NCBI GenBank assembly: GCA_009193035.1
Contig: SWDT01000142.1
Coordinates: forward strand, 1-64,000
Reading direction: 5' to 3'
DNA: 64,000 bases
Source: Halicephalobus mephisto
Lineage: Eukaryota; Nematoda; Chromadorea; Rhabditida; Panagrolaimidae
The notes below the pieces were generated by a model, which was not told the DNA's origin, searched no databases, and worked only from the letters and a program-made list of their open reading frames with translations. Both the position numbers and the translations under genes were made by a program. Positions 1-9,487 of this stretch are shown one piece after another (the first letter of the stretch is position 1; every line of letters starts with the position of its first letter).

Positions 1-481
1 AAGTGGAAAATTACACTTGGTCACGAATAACTGAAAATAAAGTTTGGTTGATAAAAATAAAAAAAATAAGAAGAAAATTCGGAGTGACTTTTTTTGAACC
101 GATATGGACGAACTAATTTGTAATTTTCTGTCAAAAGTGTCTGTTAATCAATGACGACTCAATTGTTTCAATTCAAGTGAGTTTCTATATATTTCAAAAT
201 TCTAAATTCCGTGTTTTATGAATTACTTCGCAACTCTTAATTAGGAGTAAGATAACTTTTCTTTCCGTAAAAGTGAAATCTCCTTCAATTTGAAAAATAT
301 TCCTTGGAATTCTGATTAGTAAGTGGATCATTTCTCTTCAGAATAAAAATCTAAGTTGTATTCATTATTAACTGTCAATCGAATAAGAAACAAATATATT
401 AATAACAGTTTTAAGAGACGGAGTCATTGAGAATACTCATCTGCACAAATATTCACTTTCGTCATTTCAGTGATTGCAACG
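1..481. other. AT-rich flank upstream of the chitinase-like pair
   Basis: I see no convincing gene here. The stretch is AT-rich with no long open frame; it may hold the promoter of the chitinase-like locus, whose signal-peptide start lies at 482. Confidence 0.4.
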
Positions 482-1632
482 ATGAAGAATATTTTATTTT
501 CGCTATTGATAATATTTCCCTTGGTGAGTTCAGAGTATATAAGGGCATGTATTTTCACAGTTGGGCTCGAAATCGTCCATCCCTGCCGATTTTCGTCCAG
601 AAACTATATTCCTGGTCTTGTACTCATATATTTATGTTGTGGAACTTAAATAAGGATTACACTGCAAAAGCTATATATTTCTGATGATCTCTCCGATGAA
701 TATCATAGTGGTACATCGACAGAGTTGTCAAATTGAAAGAAACAACCGGATTAAAATCAGCTTTCCTTCCATTTTTCTAAATTTAATATACACAAAAAAA
801 AACTGCTTTCAATCGAAAACAGAAAAAGTTTATTACTCTGCTATTAGACTTATTAATCAATATCATTCGATGGATTGACATTCATTGGCATACTACATAT
901 TAAGATTAAAGAAGATTTTATGTTGTTTATGAAGAATTAAAGCTCTCTGAAGAGAAAATTGTGACGCTAAAACTACGTTTCAAAAGTCCGTAATTGATGT
1001 CATATATGATATCCCTTCTTTGGTGAATCAGTCGATTTGTGAAATAAGAACTTATACTCTACTTAAATTCAGAACTACATGAACACCACAGTCCTTTACA
1101 TCGCAGTGAAATCATCCTCATGATTGGAATGCAGTTTCGCCCTTATTACTGGGCAGAGAAGGGAATGCCAAGAAGAAAAATTTTAATGGAATTCCACTTT
1201 TGGAAAAGATGAAACTTGCAGATCCCAATAATACAGATAATTGGGGCTCCGAAAAGAAAAAATCGCTGGATACAACCATACACAAATCATAGAGGATCAC
1301 AGCATATATTGAAATCTGTAACTGAAAGGAAAAAAATTTTGGATAGGTATTGAAAGTGCCATATATAATCAGCGGTGATCTTCAGTACGAATACGATGAT
1401 GTCGAATCAATCGAAATAAAAATGGAATGGATCGAAGAAAATGGATTTGGAGGAGCGTCTGTATGGACTCTTGATATGGATGATATTCAACGGAATTTGT
1501 GGTGAAGGGAAGTATCCGCTAACAAAAGCAGTTAAGAAATATTTTCAAAAGTTAGACACAAATACAATTATGTCTCCTACAAAAGCGGACACTGATGTGA
1601 CTAATTCTCCTGAAAAAAACGGACACCAATGA
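482..1632 (+). pseudogene. Broken GH18 chitinase-like unit (copy 1)
   Basis: This stretch aligns base by base with the intact chitinase-like unit that follows (1717-2760), but it carries many one- or two-base deletions that move it through all three frames, so it cannot be read as one protein. It keeps a good signal peptide from the ATG at 482 (MKNILFSLLIIFPLVSS), which the second unit lacks. The frame first breaks just before the SWARNRPS motif near 565. The active-site region near 870-890 still reads like DIHW and, as in copy 2, does not encode the catalytic glutamate. The end (about 1487-1632) reads through [17 protein letters not shown] into a Ser/Thr/Asn-rich tail resembling the linker of nematode chitinases. 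It could be a true pseudogene, the decayed first domain of a two-domain chitinase, or sequence damaged by assembly indels. Confidence 0.75.
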
Positions 1633-2988
1633 GGCTTTACTACTTGACGAATCAAAAAAAGGCAAGTGTTGATTCTAAAAGCTTAAGAAACTTTTATAAT
1701 AAATTCAGAATATCTGAGAGGATGTATTTCACTAGTTGGGCTCGAAATCGTCCATCTCCTGCCGATTTTCGTCCAGAAAACTATATTCCTGGTCTGTGTA
1801 CTCATATATTATATACTGCTGGAACTATAAACGCAGATTACACCGCAACAGTTATATATTCTGATGATCTCTCCGATGAATATCATAGTGGGTACATCGA
1901 CAGAGTTGTCAAATTGAAAGAAAAACAACCAGGATTAAAGGTCAGTCTTTCCTTCCAATTTTTCAACTTTAATAATACACAACAAAAAGAACTGCTTTCG
2001 AATCCAAAAAACAGGAAAAAGTTTATCAATTCTGCTATTAGACTTATTAATCAATATCATTTCGATGGAATTGACATTCATTGGCAATTTTATCAACAAG
2101 ATATAAAAGAAGATTTTGCGTTATTTATGAAGGAATTAAAAGCTACTCCTGGAAACAGAATCATTACGCTTCGAGCTGGGCATCAAAAGTTTGTAATCGA
2201 TGCTATATATGATATCACTTCTTTGGCTGAATCAGTCGATTTTGTGAATGTAAGAACTCATAACCTCTACTCATATTCAGAACCTAAAGTCCAGCATCAC
2301 AGTCCCTTATATCGCGGTAAAATCCATCCTTATGATTGGAATGCAGATTTCGCCCTTAATTACTGGGCAGAGAAGGGAATGCCAAAGGAGAAAATCCTAA
2401 TAGGAATTCCTACTTATGGAAAAGGATGGAAGTTAGCAGATCCCAATAATACAATTATTGGAGCTCCAACAAAAGATCCCCCAACACAAATATATACTCA
2501 AGAAAAAGGAACCGCAGCATACTATGAACTCTGTAAACTGAAAGGAAAGAGATTTTGGGAAGATACCATGAAAGTACCATATATGGTCAGTAATGATCTG
2601 TGGTATGGATATGATGATGTTGAATCAATTGAAATAAAAATGGAATGGATCAAAGAAAATAAATTCGGAGGCGCGTTTGTATGGGCTCTTGATATGGATG
2701 ATTTCAACGGAATTTGTGGTGAGGGGAAGTATCCGTTAACGAAGGCAGTTAAAGCGTATCTTGAAGGTAACTCCTTTTCATAAAATGTTTAAATATTCTA
2801 ATTCAATTTCAGTATTTTCGTGTCCAAACTCAGAAGGAACCTTTGCTGATCCAGAAAGTTGCACACGTTTTTACAGATGTCTTGAGGGCCGTGCCAGTCA
2901 CATTTACTGTCCTCCTTACAAAGAATTTAATAAAGAATCACTCTCTTGTGTTCCTGCTTATGGTTGTTCTCGAAAAAAGAGCATTTAA
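1629..2988 (+). CDS. Chitinase-like GH18 protein with CBM14 domain, catalytic residue lost
   Basis: Exons 1629..2766 and 2813..2988 (intron 46 bp, phase 1) give 437 aa. Residues about 30-380 form a GH18 TIM barrel: SWARNRPS at strand 1, the DGxDxDWE motif as FDGIDIHWQF, GIPTYGKGW, and the last strand as GAFVWALDMDD. The catalytic Glu is Gln and the second Asp is His. The usual SxGG motif is replaced by KVSLSFQF, and the Met-Tyr-Asp strand is degraded. Chitin hydrolysis is therefore unlikely; a chitin-binding, lectin-like or regulatory role is an inference. The C-terminus is a peritrophin-A/CBM14 module with six cysteines. The model starts at the first Met but has no signal peptide; the one at 482 belongs to the damaged upstream copy. 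This unit may thus be the second domain of a once-fused gene, and the true start is uncertain. Confidence 0.8.
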
Positions 2989-3236
2989 TGATTAATTTAT
3001 TATTTACGATATTATGTACTTTAATTTCATAAATGATTATTAGACGGAAATTGTAAATCCTATCCCTCAATTTTGACGTCAGATCTAGAATCTACGAGCT
3101 CCGTTATTCCATTCTAGGCATTTTTTCGGATTTAAAGAATCTCATTTTCGTGTTAGAAAGTATATAAAATTACGTACTTTGTCTTAAAGGAGTTACCAAT
3201 ATATAAGTTCTCATTAATACCTACAACCTCATTCAT

Positions 3237-3545
3237 ATTAAACATCTTTGATATATGAAATCTCATCAATATATTAAATATGATTAATATACAAAAAATC
3301 TATTGATATAAAATTTTATTGTTATATAAAAAATTGTTGATATATGAAATTTTATTGATATAAAACATTCATTATATAAAAAAATTGTTGATATATGAAA
3401 TATTATGAATATATAAAAAACTGTTGATATATGAAATTTCATTGGTATAAAAAATTCATTATCATATTAAAAATTGTTGATATATGGAATATTATGAATA
3501 TTTAAAAGATTTTTGATATATGAAATTTCATCAATGCATCTGTAC
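3237..3545. repeat. Tandem array of TTGATATATGAAAT units
   Basis: Imperfect copies of a TTGATATATGAAATT-type motif alternate with AAAAATTGTTGATATATG, at spacings of roughly 60-75 bp. Similar TATATGAAA tracts occur at 27.7 kb, 51.9 kb and 58.9 kb in this window. Confidence 0.6.
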
Positions 3546-4529
3546 TTTACATCTTTGGTTAATAACTTATTTCAGAGGATTATCTTCTCCATTCCTCTCA
3601 AATCAGATAAATCAAATCCGGATATCCACATAATTTCATCAACAGATCTTTAAAATTTTCATTTGTTTTTTATTTTCTGAAACTTGCAAGAAATCAAACA
3701 AAAAATAAAAAAAATCATATATGAAATTCAAAAATTATAAAAATTAAACTTTTCAAAAATTAGAGATTTTAAAAAAGGTTTAAAATTCAAAAAATTATAA
3801 AAAAAATCTTTAAAAATAACAAATTAAAAAAATTAATTATAAAACTTATTTAAAAATTAATTACAAAAAGTTTAAAATTTATTATTTGAAAAATTTAAAA
3901 TATTTTTTATAAAATGATCTATGATCAAAAACGAGATTATTATGTGTATTAAAATCAAAATTATCTTTTTTTAAATTTCTTAGAAATTCAGAAAATAAAA
4001 ATTAGTACAATTGCGAAAATTTGGGGGTTAAGTAACGTTTCGATTATGTGACATTTCTGTTCCAGACGTTTCTGTCCCGAACATTTATATTCAAATTTTA
4101 AAGTTACAACTGAAAAAAGTACTTGTAATACTGTAATAAAACCCATATTCTGAATCTAAAATCAGAATCAAAGGTCAGCTTTCAGAATCCAGGATTCTGA
4201 AGACCAATTCTGAGTTTCAAGGATATTTGGAATTTTACATAAAAACTATTTTAAAAAAGTAGAAACTTACCGAAAATGACTTTTGAAGTAGTATATAGCA
4301 GATGTAAAATTATTTATTTTTAAATTTTTAAATTAGGTATAAAAATTGGAGCATAAATGCCTGAACAGAAACGTCCTATCACGTAATCTAGGACAGTCAT
4401 TCGAAAAAGTGCAAATGATTAAGAGGTCAACAAGGTCAACTTGCACAAAAGATAACTTTTCGGGAGACTGAAAGTGGAACCTGAATTCGGAAAATTATCT
4501 GCACTAAAATCTAAAAAATGATCAGCATC

Positions 4530-4985
4530 AAAATCAAACCTGTAAGTTGCGTACAACATTGGAACAGATAAGTCAGTACTAAAATTAAAAATAAAATCTG
4601 CAGGTTGCTTGCAATATTCTGGCAGATTAATTGATATTTTTATATTCTTATTTACAAAGATTTCGAAATAAAATCAGCAGGTTGCATGCAATATTCTGGC
4701 GGATAAATTAAAATAAAAATAAAATCTGCAGGTTGCTTGCAATATTCTGGCAGATTAATTGATATTGTTATATTTTTATTTACAAAGATTTCGAAGTAAA
4801 ATCAGCAGGTTGCATGTAATATTCTGGCAGATACGTAGAAGTCAAACTCAAGTTTCCAAGTTATCCACAATACTTTGACCGATCGGTTGACGTTTTTATA
4901 TTTACATTTGTAAAGATTTCAAATCAAAGTAAAATTCGCAGTTTGCTCGCAACATTCGAGCAATTTGATTTATTCACTTATAATG
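4530..4985. repeat. Array of CTGCAGGTTGC units (copy 1 of the family)
   Basis: Repeated blocks read AAAATCTGCAGGTTGCTTGC followed by AATATTCTGGCAGATTAATT and an AT-rich spacer; at least five copies are visible, degenerating to the right. The same motif forms another array at 60285-60870. Confidence 0.7.
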
Positions 4986-5571
4986 CGAAAATTATTTACT
5001 TTGACTTCAATGTCGATTTCGACACTGATATTCGGAGATTTACGGAGTAGTATTTCGTAAATGAATGTACTTTAGATCCCAGCAGAGTAATTAGAATTCA
5101 TATGACCTTATAATGTGATAGTTGATCCCTTAAGGAGATATTCATAAAAACTGAAAAGTTTTCGAAAATGAAAAAACAAATTCCATAAAATCACCTATAT
5201 GAATATGGAATTTTCTAGGTTAAAGCCAATCTTATTTTCTTGTTGATTCCCAATCAAAAATTTCCAACTTTTTAAAAACTAAAATTCTTTTAAAAAATTC
5301 TATTTTTAATCTTTTTTTAAGTTAAAAAAAATTCATTTTTGATTATTTTTAATTTTATGTTTTGTAGATTTCCGAAACTGCTTTAAAAATGACAGAAATC
5401 AATAAACCCAAACTTCCAAAAGCAAAAAACACTTTTTTAAAGTCCATTTGTCAACAATGTCGAAATTTTTTTGAACATTCATTCCAGAATCATAGATAGA
5501 TAATTACATAGTCGATTGCTTGAATGCAAGAATTAATGTTAGCTTTCGGGGACCCGTGAAGGCAAACGACT

Positions 5572-6326
5572 TCAGTTGGCTTGATTTTTGGAGAACTTTT
5601 TGCAGATACAAAAGCTGAAAAAACCCATATAAAAAGAATCCAAAAATTACTCAAAACTATTCAAAAATTACAATACGTTAAAAACCAACTTACCCAATGG
5701 TAGCTCCAAGAACAAATGTCATCAAATTAGAAACGACTAGTCCAACAATGACTTCAAAACGGAAAAATACAGATTTAGGAGCCTTGTCAAGTTTGTAATC
5801 AAATTCAGAGACCAGCTCTGGTTCTGGACTATTCGGTGGAGTTGTTAAAGTTGAATCAATTTGACCACTTCTATGACGAAGCAATCTGTTTGGTGGATTA
5901 GCTTCTGGACGACTTGGCCAATCCCAGATCCAATCAGTATTTTTCCCGGGCGGAAGCATATCTTTCGCAAGACGATATTTAACTTGTTCTAAATTAGATT
6001 CAAATTCAACATGAGGGCTTTGAAGACTGATAGGACTGAGTCTTGAATCCTTATTGTTGCTAGCTTCTCCTGCGCTTTCTTTTTCGATCATAATTGCCTC
6101 AACACTGCTGCTGAGACTTGTTCTGCTAGGAGCCAATTCGACCCAAGATTCTAAAAAAAACACTATATATAAAATAATCAACCTTCTAAGGAAGTTCACT
6201 AAACAACATAGGATAACACAAACCAGGCATACTATCACCTTCATCAGAAGCTTTTTCTTGATTATTTGTTTGACCGAGCCGCTTCTTTGCATCGAACATT
6301 GCTGGTTGGCGATCAAAGAAAGACAT
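5572..6326 (-). CDS. dct-1: BNIP3-family mitophagy receptor (DCT-1-like)
   Basis: Minus-strand exons 6326..6224, 6150..5694 and 5614..5572 give 200 aa; every junction keeps phase. BNIP3/NIX proteins sit in the mitochondrial outer membrane and recruit autophagy machinery; C. elegans DCT-1 has this role. The sequence shows the LC3-interacting motif WVEL at residues 37-40, preceded by Ser and followed by a Ser-rich stretch. The conserved BH3-region block [16 protein letters not shown] is intact. A single C-terminal membrane span follows ([18 protein letters not shown]), then a GxxxG-like ATIGF and a short basic tail. The last exon codes only about 14 residues after the span, so a frame-only scan misses it and reads through introns instead. 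A TTTTCAG acceptor at 6376 sits 49 bp before the ATG and suits spliced-leader trans-splicing. Confidence 0.9.
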
Positions 6327-6375
6327 AATACAACTTTAGCCCAATTTCGGGAGAAACGCAAAAGCTCGTTGGTCG

Positions 6376-6390
6376 CTGAAAACAAAACTA
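6376..6390 (-). promoter_or_regulatory. Likely trans-splice acceptor of dct-1
   Basis: Read on the minus strand this is a GTTTTCAG acceptor with no upstream in-frame coding exon, 49 bp before the dct-1 ATG. That arrangement fits spliced-leader addition, but an ordinary 5'UTR intron is equally possible. Confidence 0.5.
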
Positions 6391-6626
6391 TCACGTGAAA
6401 ATCAAACAGAAAATCACGAATAAAAATTTCACGTTCAACAATCAAAAACTCGTCCAATATACACGAATTAACAGAGAAAACGTGCCAAATCACCTGAAAA
6501 AACTCCAGTGTTCGTAATTGCTCCACAAAAAAATTTAAAAAAAAACAAATTTTTCCAAAAAAACAATGATGAAATTGATTTTGAAAAACTCAGCAACAAT
6601 ACTTGAATGAAACAGGATGAAGTCGC

Positions 6627-6914
6627 ATGACAAGTACCAACAAAAAATCGAAAAAAAGAGAAAAATTGATGTACATAAATGCGAACAATCCTAAGGCAAG
6701 ACAATGTTTATGGAAAATTCAAACTTGGGCCAATAAAAAGAACCATGTGGTTTACGACATCGATCGGAAAAACTGTCAAATTTTAGGCTGGTACGAATTC
6801 AAAATATTTGACCGTTTTTTCGAGCAAAGCAATTTCATTCTTAAAAAAATCCCAGCTTATGTCGTTAGAACAAACTGGCACAGAATCAAATATTGTAAAC
6901 AGAAAAATATTTGA
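6627..6914 (+). CDS. Hypothetical small basic protein, 95 aa
   Basis: An intronless frame runs from the ATG at 6627 to TGA. I do not recognise the product. It is Lys/Arg/Asn-rich with a lysine-rich start (KKSKKREK), three Trp in the middle and no signal peptide or membrane segment. Codon use (GCG, CGG, GTC, ATC among A/T-rich codons) looks more like coding DNA than the flanks, but no splice sites, family motif or close neighbour supports it. It lies head-to-head with dct-1, about 250 bp from that gene's likely 5' end. It could be a chance frame. Confidence 0.3.
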   Translation: MTSTNKKSKKREKLMYINANNPKARQCLWKIQTWANKKNHVVYDIDRKNCQILGWYEFKIFDRFFEQSNFILKKIPAYVVRTNWHRIKYCKQKNI

Positions 6915-7023
6915 GACGGACATACTGAAAACTTAGGAACTTACAAAACATTGAAAATAATTGAAAAAATACAAGAATCAGGAGGTTGTTTCGTTTTAGA
7001 AAAGCTCGTGCACGCCAGAGTTG

Positions 7024-8211
7024 TCAGGCTCGGTATTTCAATGAATGCTTCTTATTCGGTCGGTCCGTGTTTCCTCGCTCAGCTGATGTTGTTGCGCTAG
7101 TTCCCGTTTCGTCCTCCATCTGCCCAAATCTATCCATTCTGCGCAAAACTGCCATATGAGAAGCTTGGGATCAATACAATAAAACTAGTTTTAGATGTTA
7201 GAAATTTAAAATCAATAAAGACAATTAAAAAGTCAAAAATTAACCACGAGAATATATTGCATCTTTAAACATCTAAGCCGAACCAAATGAGTAAAACCAA
7301 AAATAGAAGAAAGCCCCATGGTGGTCGACGAAGGGCATCATGTGATGTTCTCGTGCTGCAGTCTGCACCGCCTCGGCGACGTGATGCTTGGTCTTTTCTG
7401 CTAGTCTCGTGCACCAAGAAAGACGGAAAATAACTAAAATGAATTTACAAGACAATAGGCAGAAACCGATAACTATCGTTGCACCTTTGAAAACGAAAGC
7501 GCCTGTCCAAGCAAATGACGCAGAGTTCGGGTTAAGTCTTTGATCATATGATCGAATTTTTGAACGTAAACGAATAACAATCAATAAGGAGGACGATCAA
7601 TTGATAAAAGTTAACGAAATATCTAGTTGATTACGCAAGACGAAATAGGCGGTCATATATGAACTTACATCTTAAAACAGTAGTTGATGGGAACAATATG
7701 AATCCACGACCTAAAACAGTGTTTGATTAAATGTAATACATGAATCCATAGCCTAATAGTACTTGATTAAAAATAATATTTGAATCCATGGCCTAAACAG
7801 TATTTGACAAAAAAGATGCGAACAGAAAAACTAGATAAAAGTCAGTAAAATCCAACTTACATTTGGCACTTGGAGATTTAGTCCATCCATCATTGTAGTA
7901 GGATAAATCCTCCAGTTTTCTTCTATATTCCTCGTGGTTTTCGACGAGTCAATGATCGTTTTCTCAAAGGTTGTTTCCTTACATCGGCAGTTGTCTACCA
8001 TTCTATGGCCATTAAAAAATTTAAACTTAATTTGAATGTTGTATCTACCGGAGAACTCATAGAACTCAGATATAAAAAAGAAAAATACCAGAATCATCTG
8101 ATAAATCAGCAATGACAGGTGTAAACACGAATGATAACAACGCAACTGATATCGCAATGACAGTATGCAAACTGACGAACTGCAGGGGTTTTCGTTCCGG
8201 GACCGTGGTCT
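7024..8211 (-). pseudogene. Unresolved membrane-protein gene, possibly broken
   Basis: Several protein-like segments line up on the minus strand between PMCA and dct-1, but I could not join them in one frame. Segment 8211-8089 has an acceptor and a donor and codes a hydrophobic helix (FVSLHTVIAISVALLSFVF). Segment 8063-7861 has a good GTAAGT donor; its first half reads well in one frame (MVDNCRCKETTFEKTIID) and its second in another (EEYRRKLEDLSYYNDGW), as if one base were gained or lost near 7935. Segment 7530-7273 codes SFAWTGAFVFKGATIVIG and a helical tail. The last stretch (7155-7024) codes 43 residues with Ser/Thr/Glu, ending in TGA. No family is recognised. It may be a two- or three-span membrane protein with a damaged exon, or a pseudogene. 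Confidence 0.35.
7640..7815. repeat. Short tandem repeat, about three 60-bp units
   Basis: Units contain ATGAATCCATAGCCTAA or close variants followed by CAGTATTTGATTAAA. Three imperfect copies lie in tandem in the putative intron of the unresolved gene. Confidence 0.6.
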
Positions 8212-8269
8212 CTAAAGGGTGGTAATTGTATTAGAAAAGTGCCAATCTTAAAAAGTTATTTGTTTCGAA

Positions 8270-9070
8270 ATTATTTCGACAAGTATTTGTTCTTTATTCT
8301 GGAGCAAGTACATGGCTATGTGTGGATTTCCAAAGACCGAGGTCGTAATTGACGAAGAATAATATATCAAGCGTAAGTAGGAATATTAAATAGATATTAG
8401 TTCTTGAAGTATATTAAATTAAAGTCCTATATTGCTGATTTATTTTAGGAAGTACTTGATTGAGTACTAGTTCGGTATATTGAAGAAGGTACGTGGAATT
8501 TTCAATCTTTGGGTCGTAGTTAATGAAAAATAATATATCAAGCGTAAGTAGGAATATTAAATAAAGATTAGTTCTTGAATTATATTAAATTTAAGTACTA
8601 TATTGCTGATTTAATTTAGGAAGTACTCGATTGAGTACTAGTTCGGTATATTGAAGAAGGTACGTGGGTTTTTCGATTTCAGAACCGTAATCGATGAAAA
8701 ATAATACATCAAGCGTAAGTAGGAATATTAGGTACAGATTTCTTTAAATAACACTTAATCTAGGTCCCGTATTGTTCACTCTTTTTAGAAACGACTCGAT
8801 AAAGCACTAAGAATCTAGTTTGTCATACTGAAGAAGATAAACGAACTCCTCAATCTCGGAATTGTGGTCGGCGAAGAACATACTATGAACTCCTGGACTA
8901 AACTTCGACTTCAAGTTTATTATTTAACTTTATTTAATCCAGGACACATTAACTTCCTGTAAAAACGACTCCACGATGCACTGTAGATCTACTTTATCCT
9001 CTGGAGGAAGATATCCGACTATGTGTGAACCCCGGCTCCGGTGTCGTCGTCGATGAAGAACATAATGAAA
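8270..9070. repeat. Tandem array of five diverging ~170-bp units
   Basis: The marker CAAGCGTAAGTAGGAATATT recurs at about 8368, 8537 and 8711, giving a period of 169-174 bp. The block ATTGAAGAAGGTACGTGG also repeats. Units at the two ends (near 8285, 8800 and 8970) are more diverged but keep the order ACTCGAT..GCACTA..GAAGAA..GATGAAGAA. The rest of the gap between PMCA and the unresolved gene has no recognisable gene. Confidence 0.75.
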
Positions 9071-9487
9071 ATCCCGACCTTGGACGTTGATCCGACTTAG
9101 GTTATTGAGTTCCAATTAACCTTCACCAGATATGGTTCTTTTAAATTTCGAAAAAGTACAATTTTGTCTAATTTGATATTTTCGAAACTTTATGCCCTGG
9201 AGAAAAGTACTTATTTCTAATTTTTATGCTTGAAAAACCTTTGGTCAAGCGGTAATTTCCAGTTTGTAACAGAATTATCGACTTTTCATATTAACACAAA
9301 TATTCAAAATTTAAAAAATAAAAAATAAACGGCACTCAAGTTTCTGGCTGATCGTCTTCAGAATCTGAAAGGACTACTTTGAATTTTAACTTTTGAGCAA
9401 AATTAGTTCTTTGTTTGGTTGGGAGTGTTAGATGACAGAAGTAGGAATAATCGTAGGTACTGTAGCGATTGGGAAAATTATTAAAAT

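Larger units (their letters stand above)
2989..5571. other. Intergenic repeats between chitinase-like gene and dct-1
   Basis: No coding region is visible. The stretch holds an ATAT-type tandem array (3237-3545), AT-rich sequence (3600-4130), a short run of CAGAATC/GATTCTGA repeats (4141-4235) that recur at 18.3-18.8 kb, and an array of TCTGCAGGTTGC units (4530-4985) that recurs at 60.3-60.9 kb. Confidence 0.6.

Noticed and set aside
5690..6526. 278-codon minus-strand open frame
   Set aside because: It reads through two introns; the real product is the spliced BNIP3/DCT-1 protein, with exons inside this span and one beyond it.
7024..7155. Alternative C-terminal exon of the Ca2+ ATPase
   Set aside because: It is coding-like and ends in a stop, but it lies beyond other protein-like segments and no donor-acceptor path joins it to PMCA in phase.
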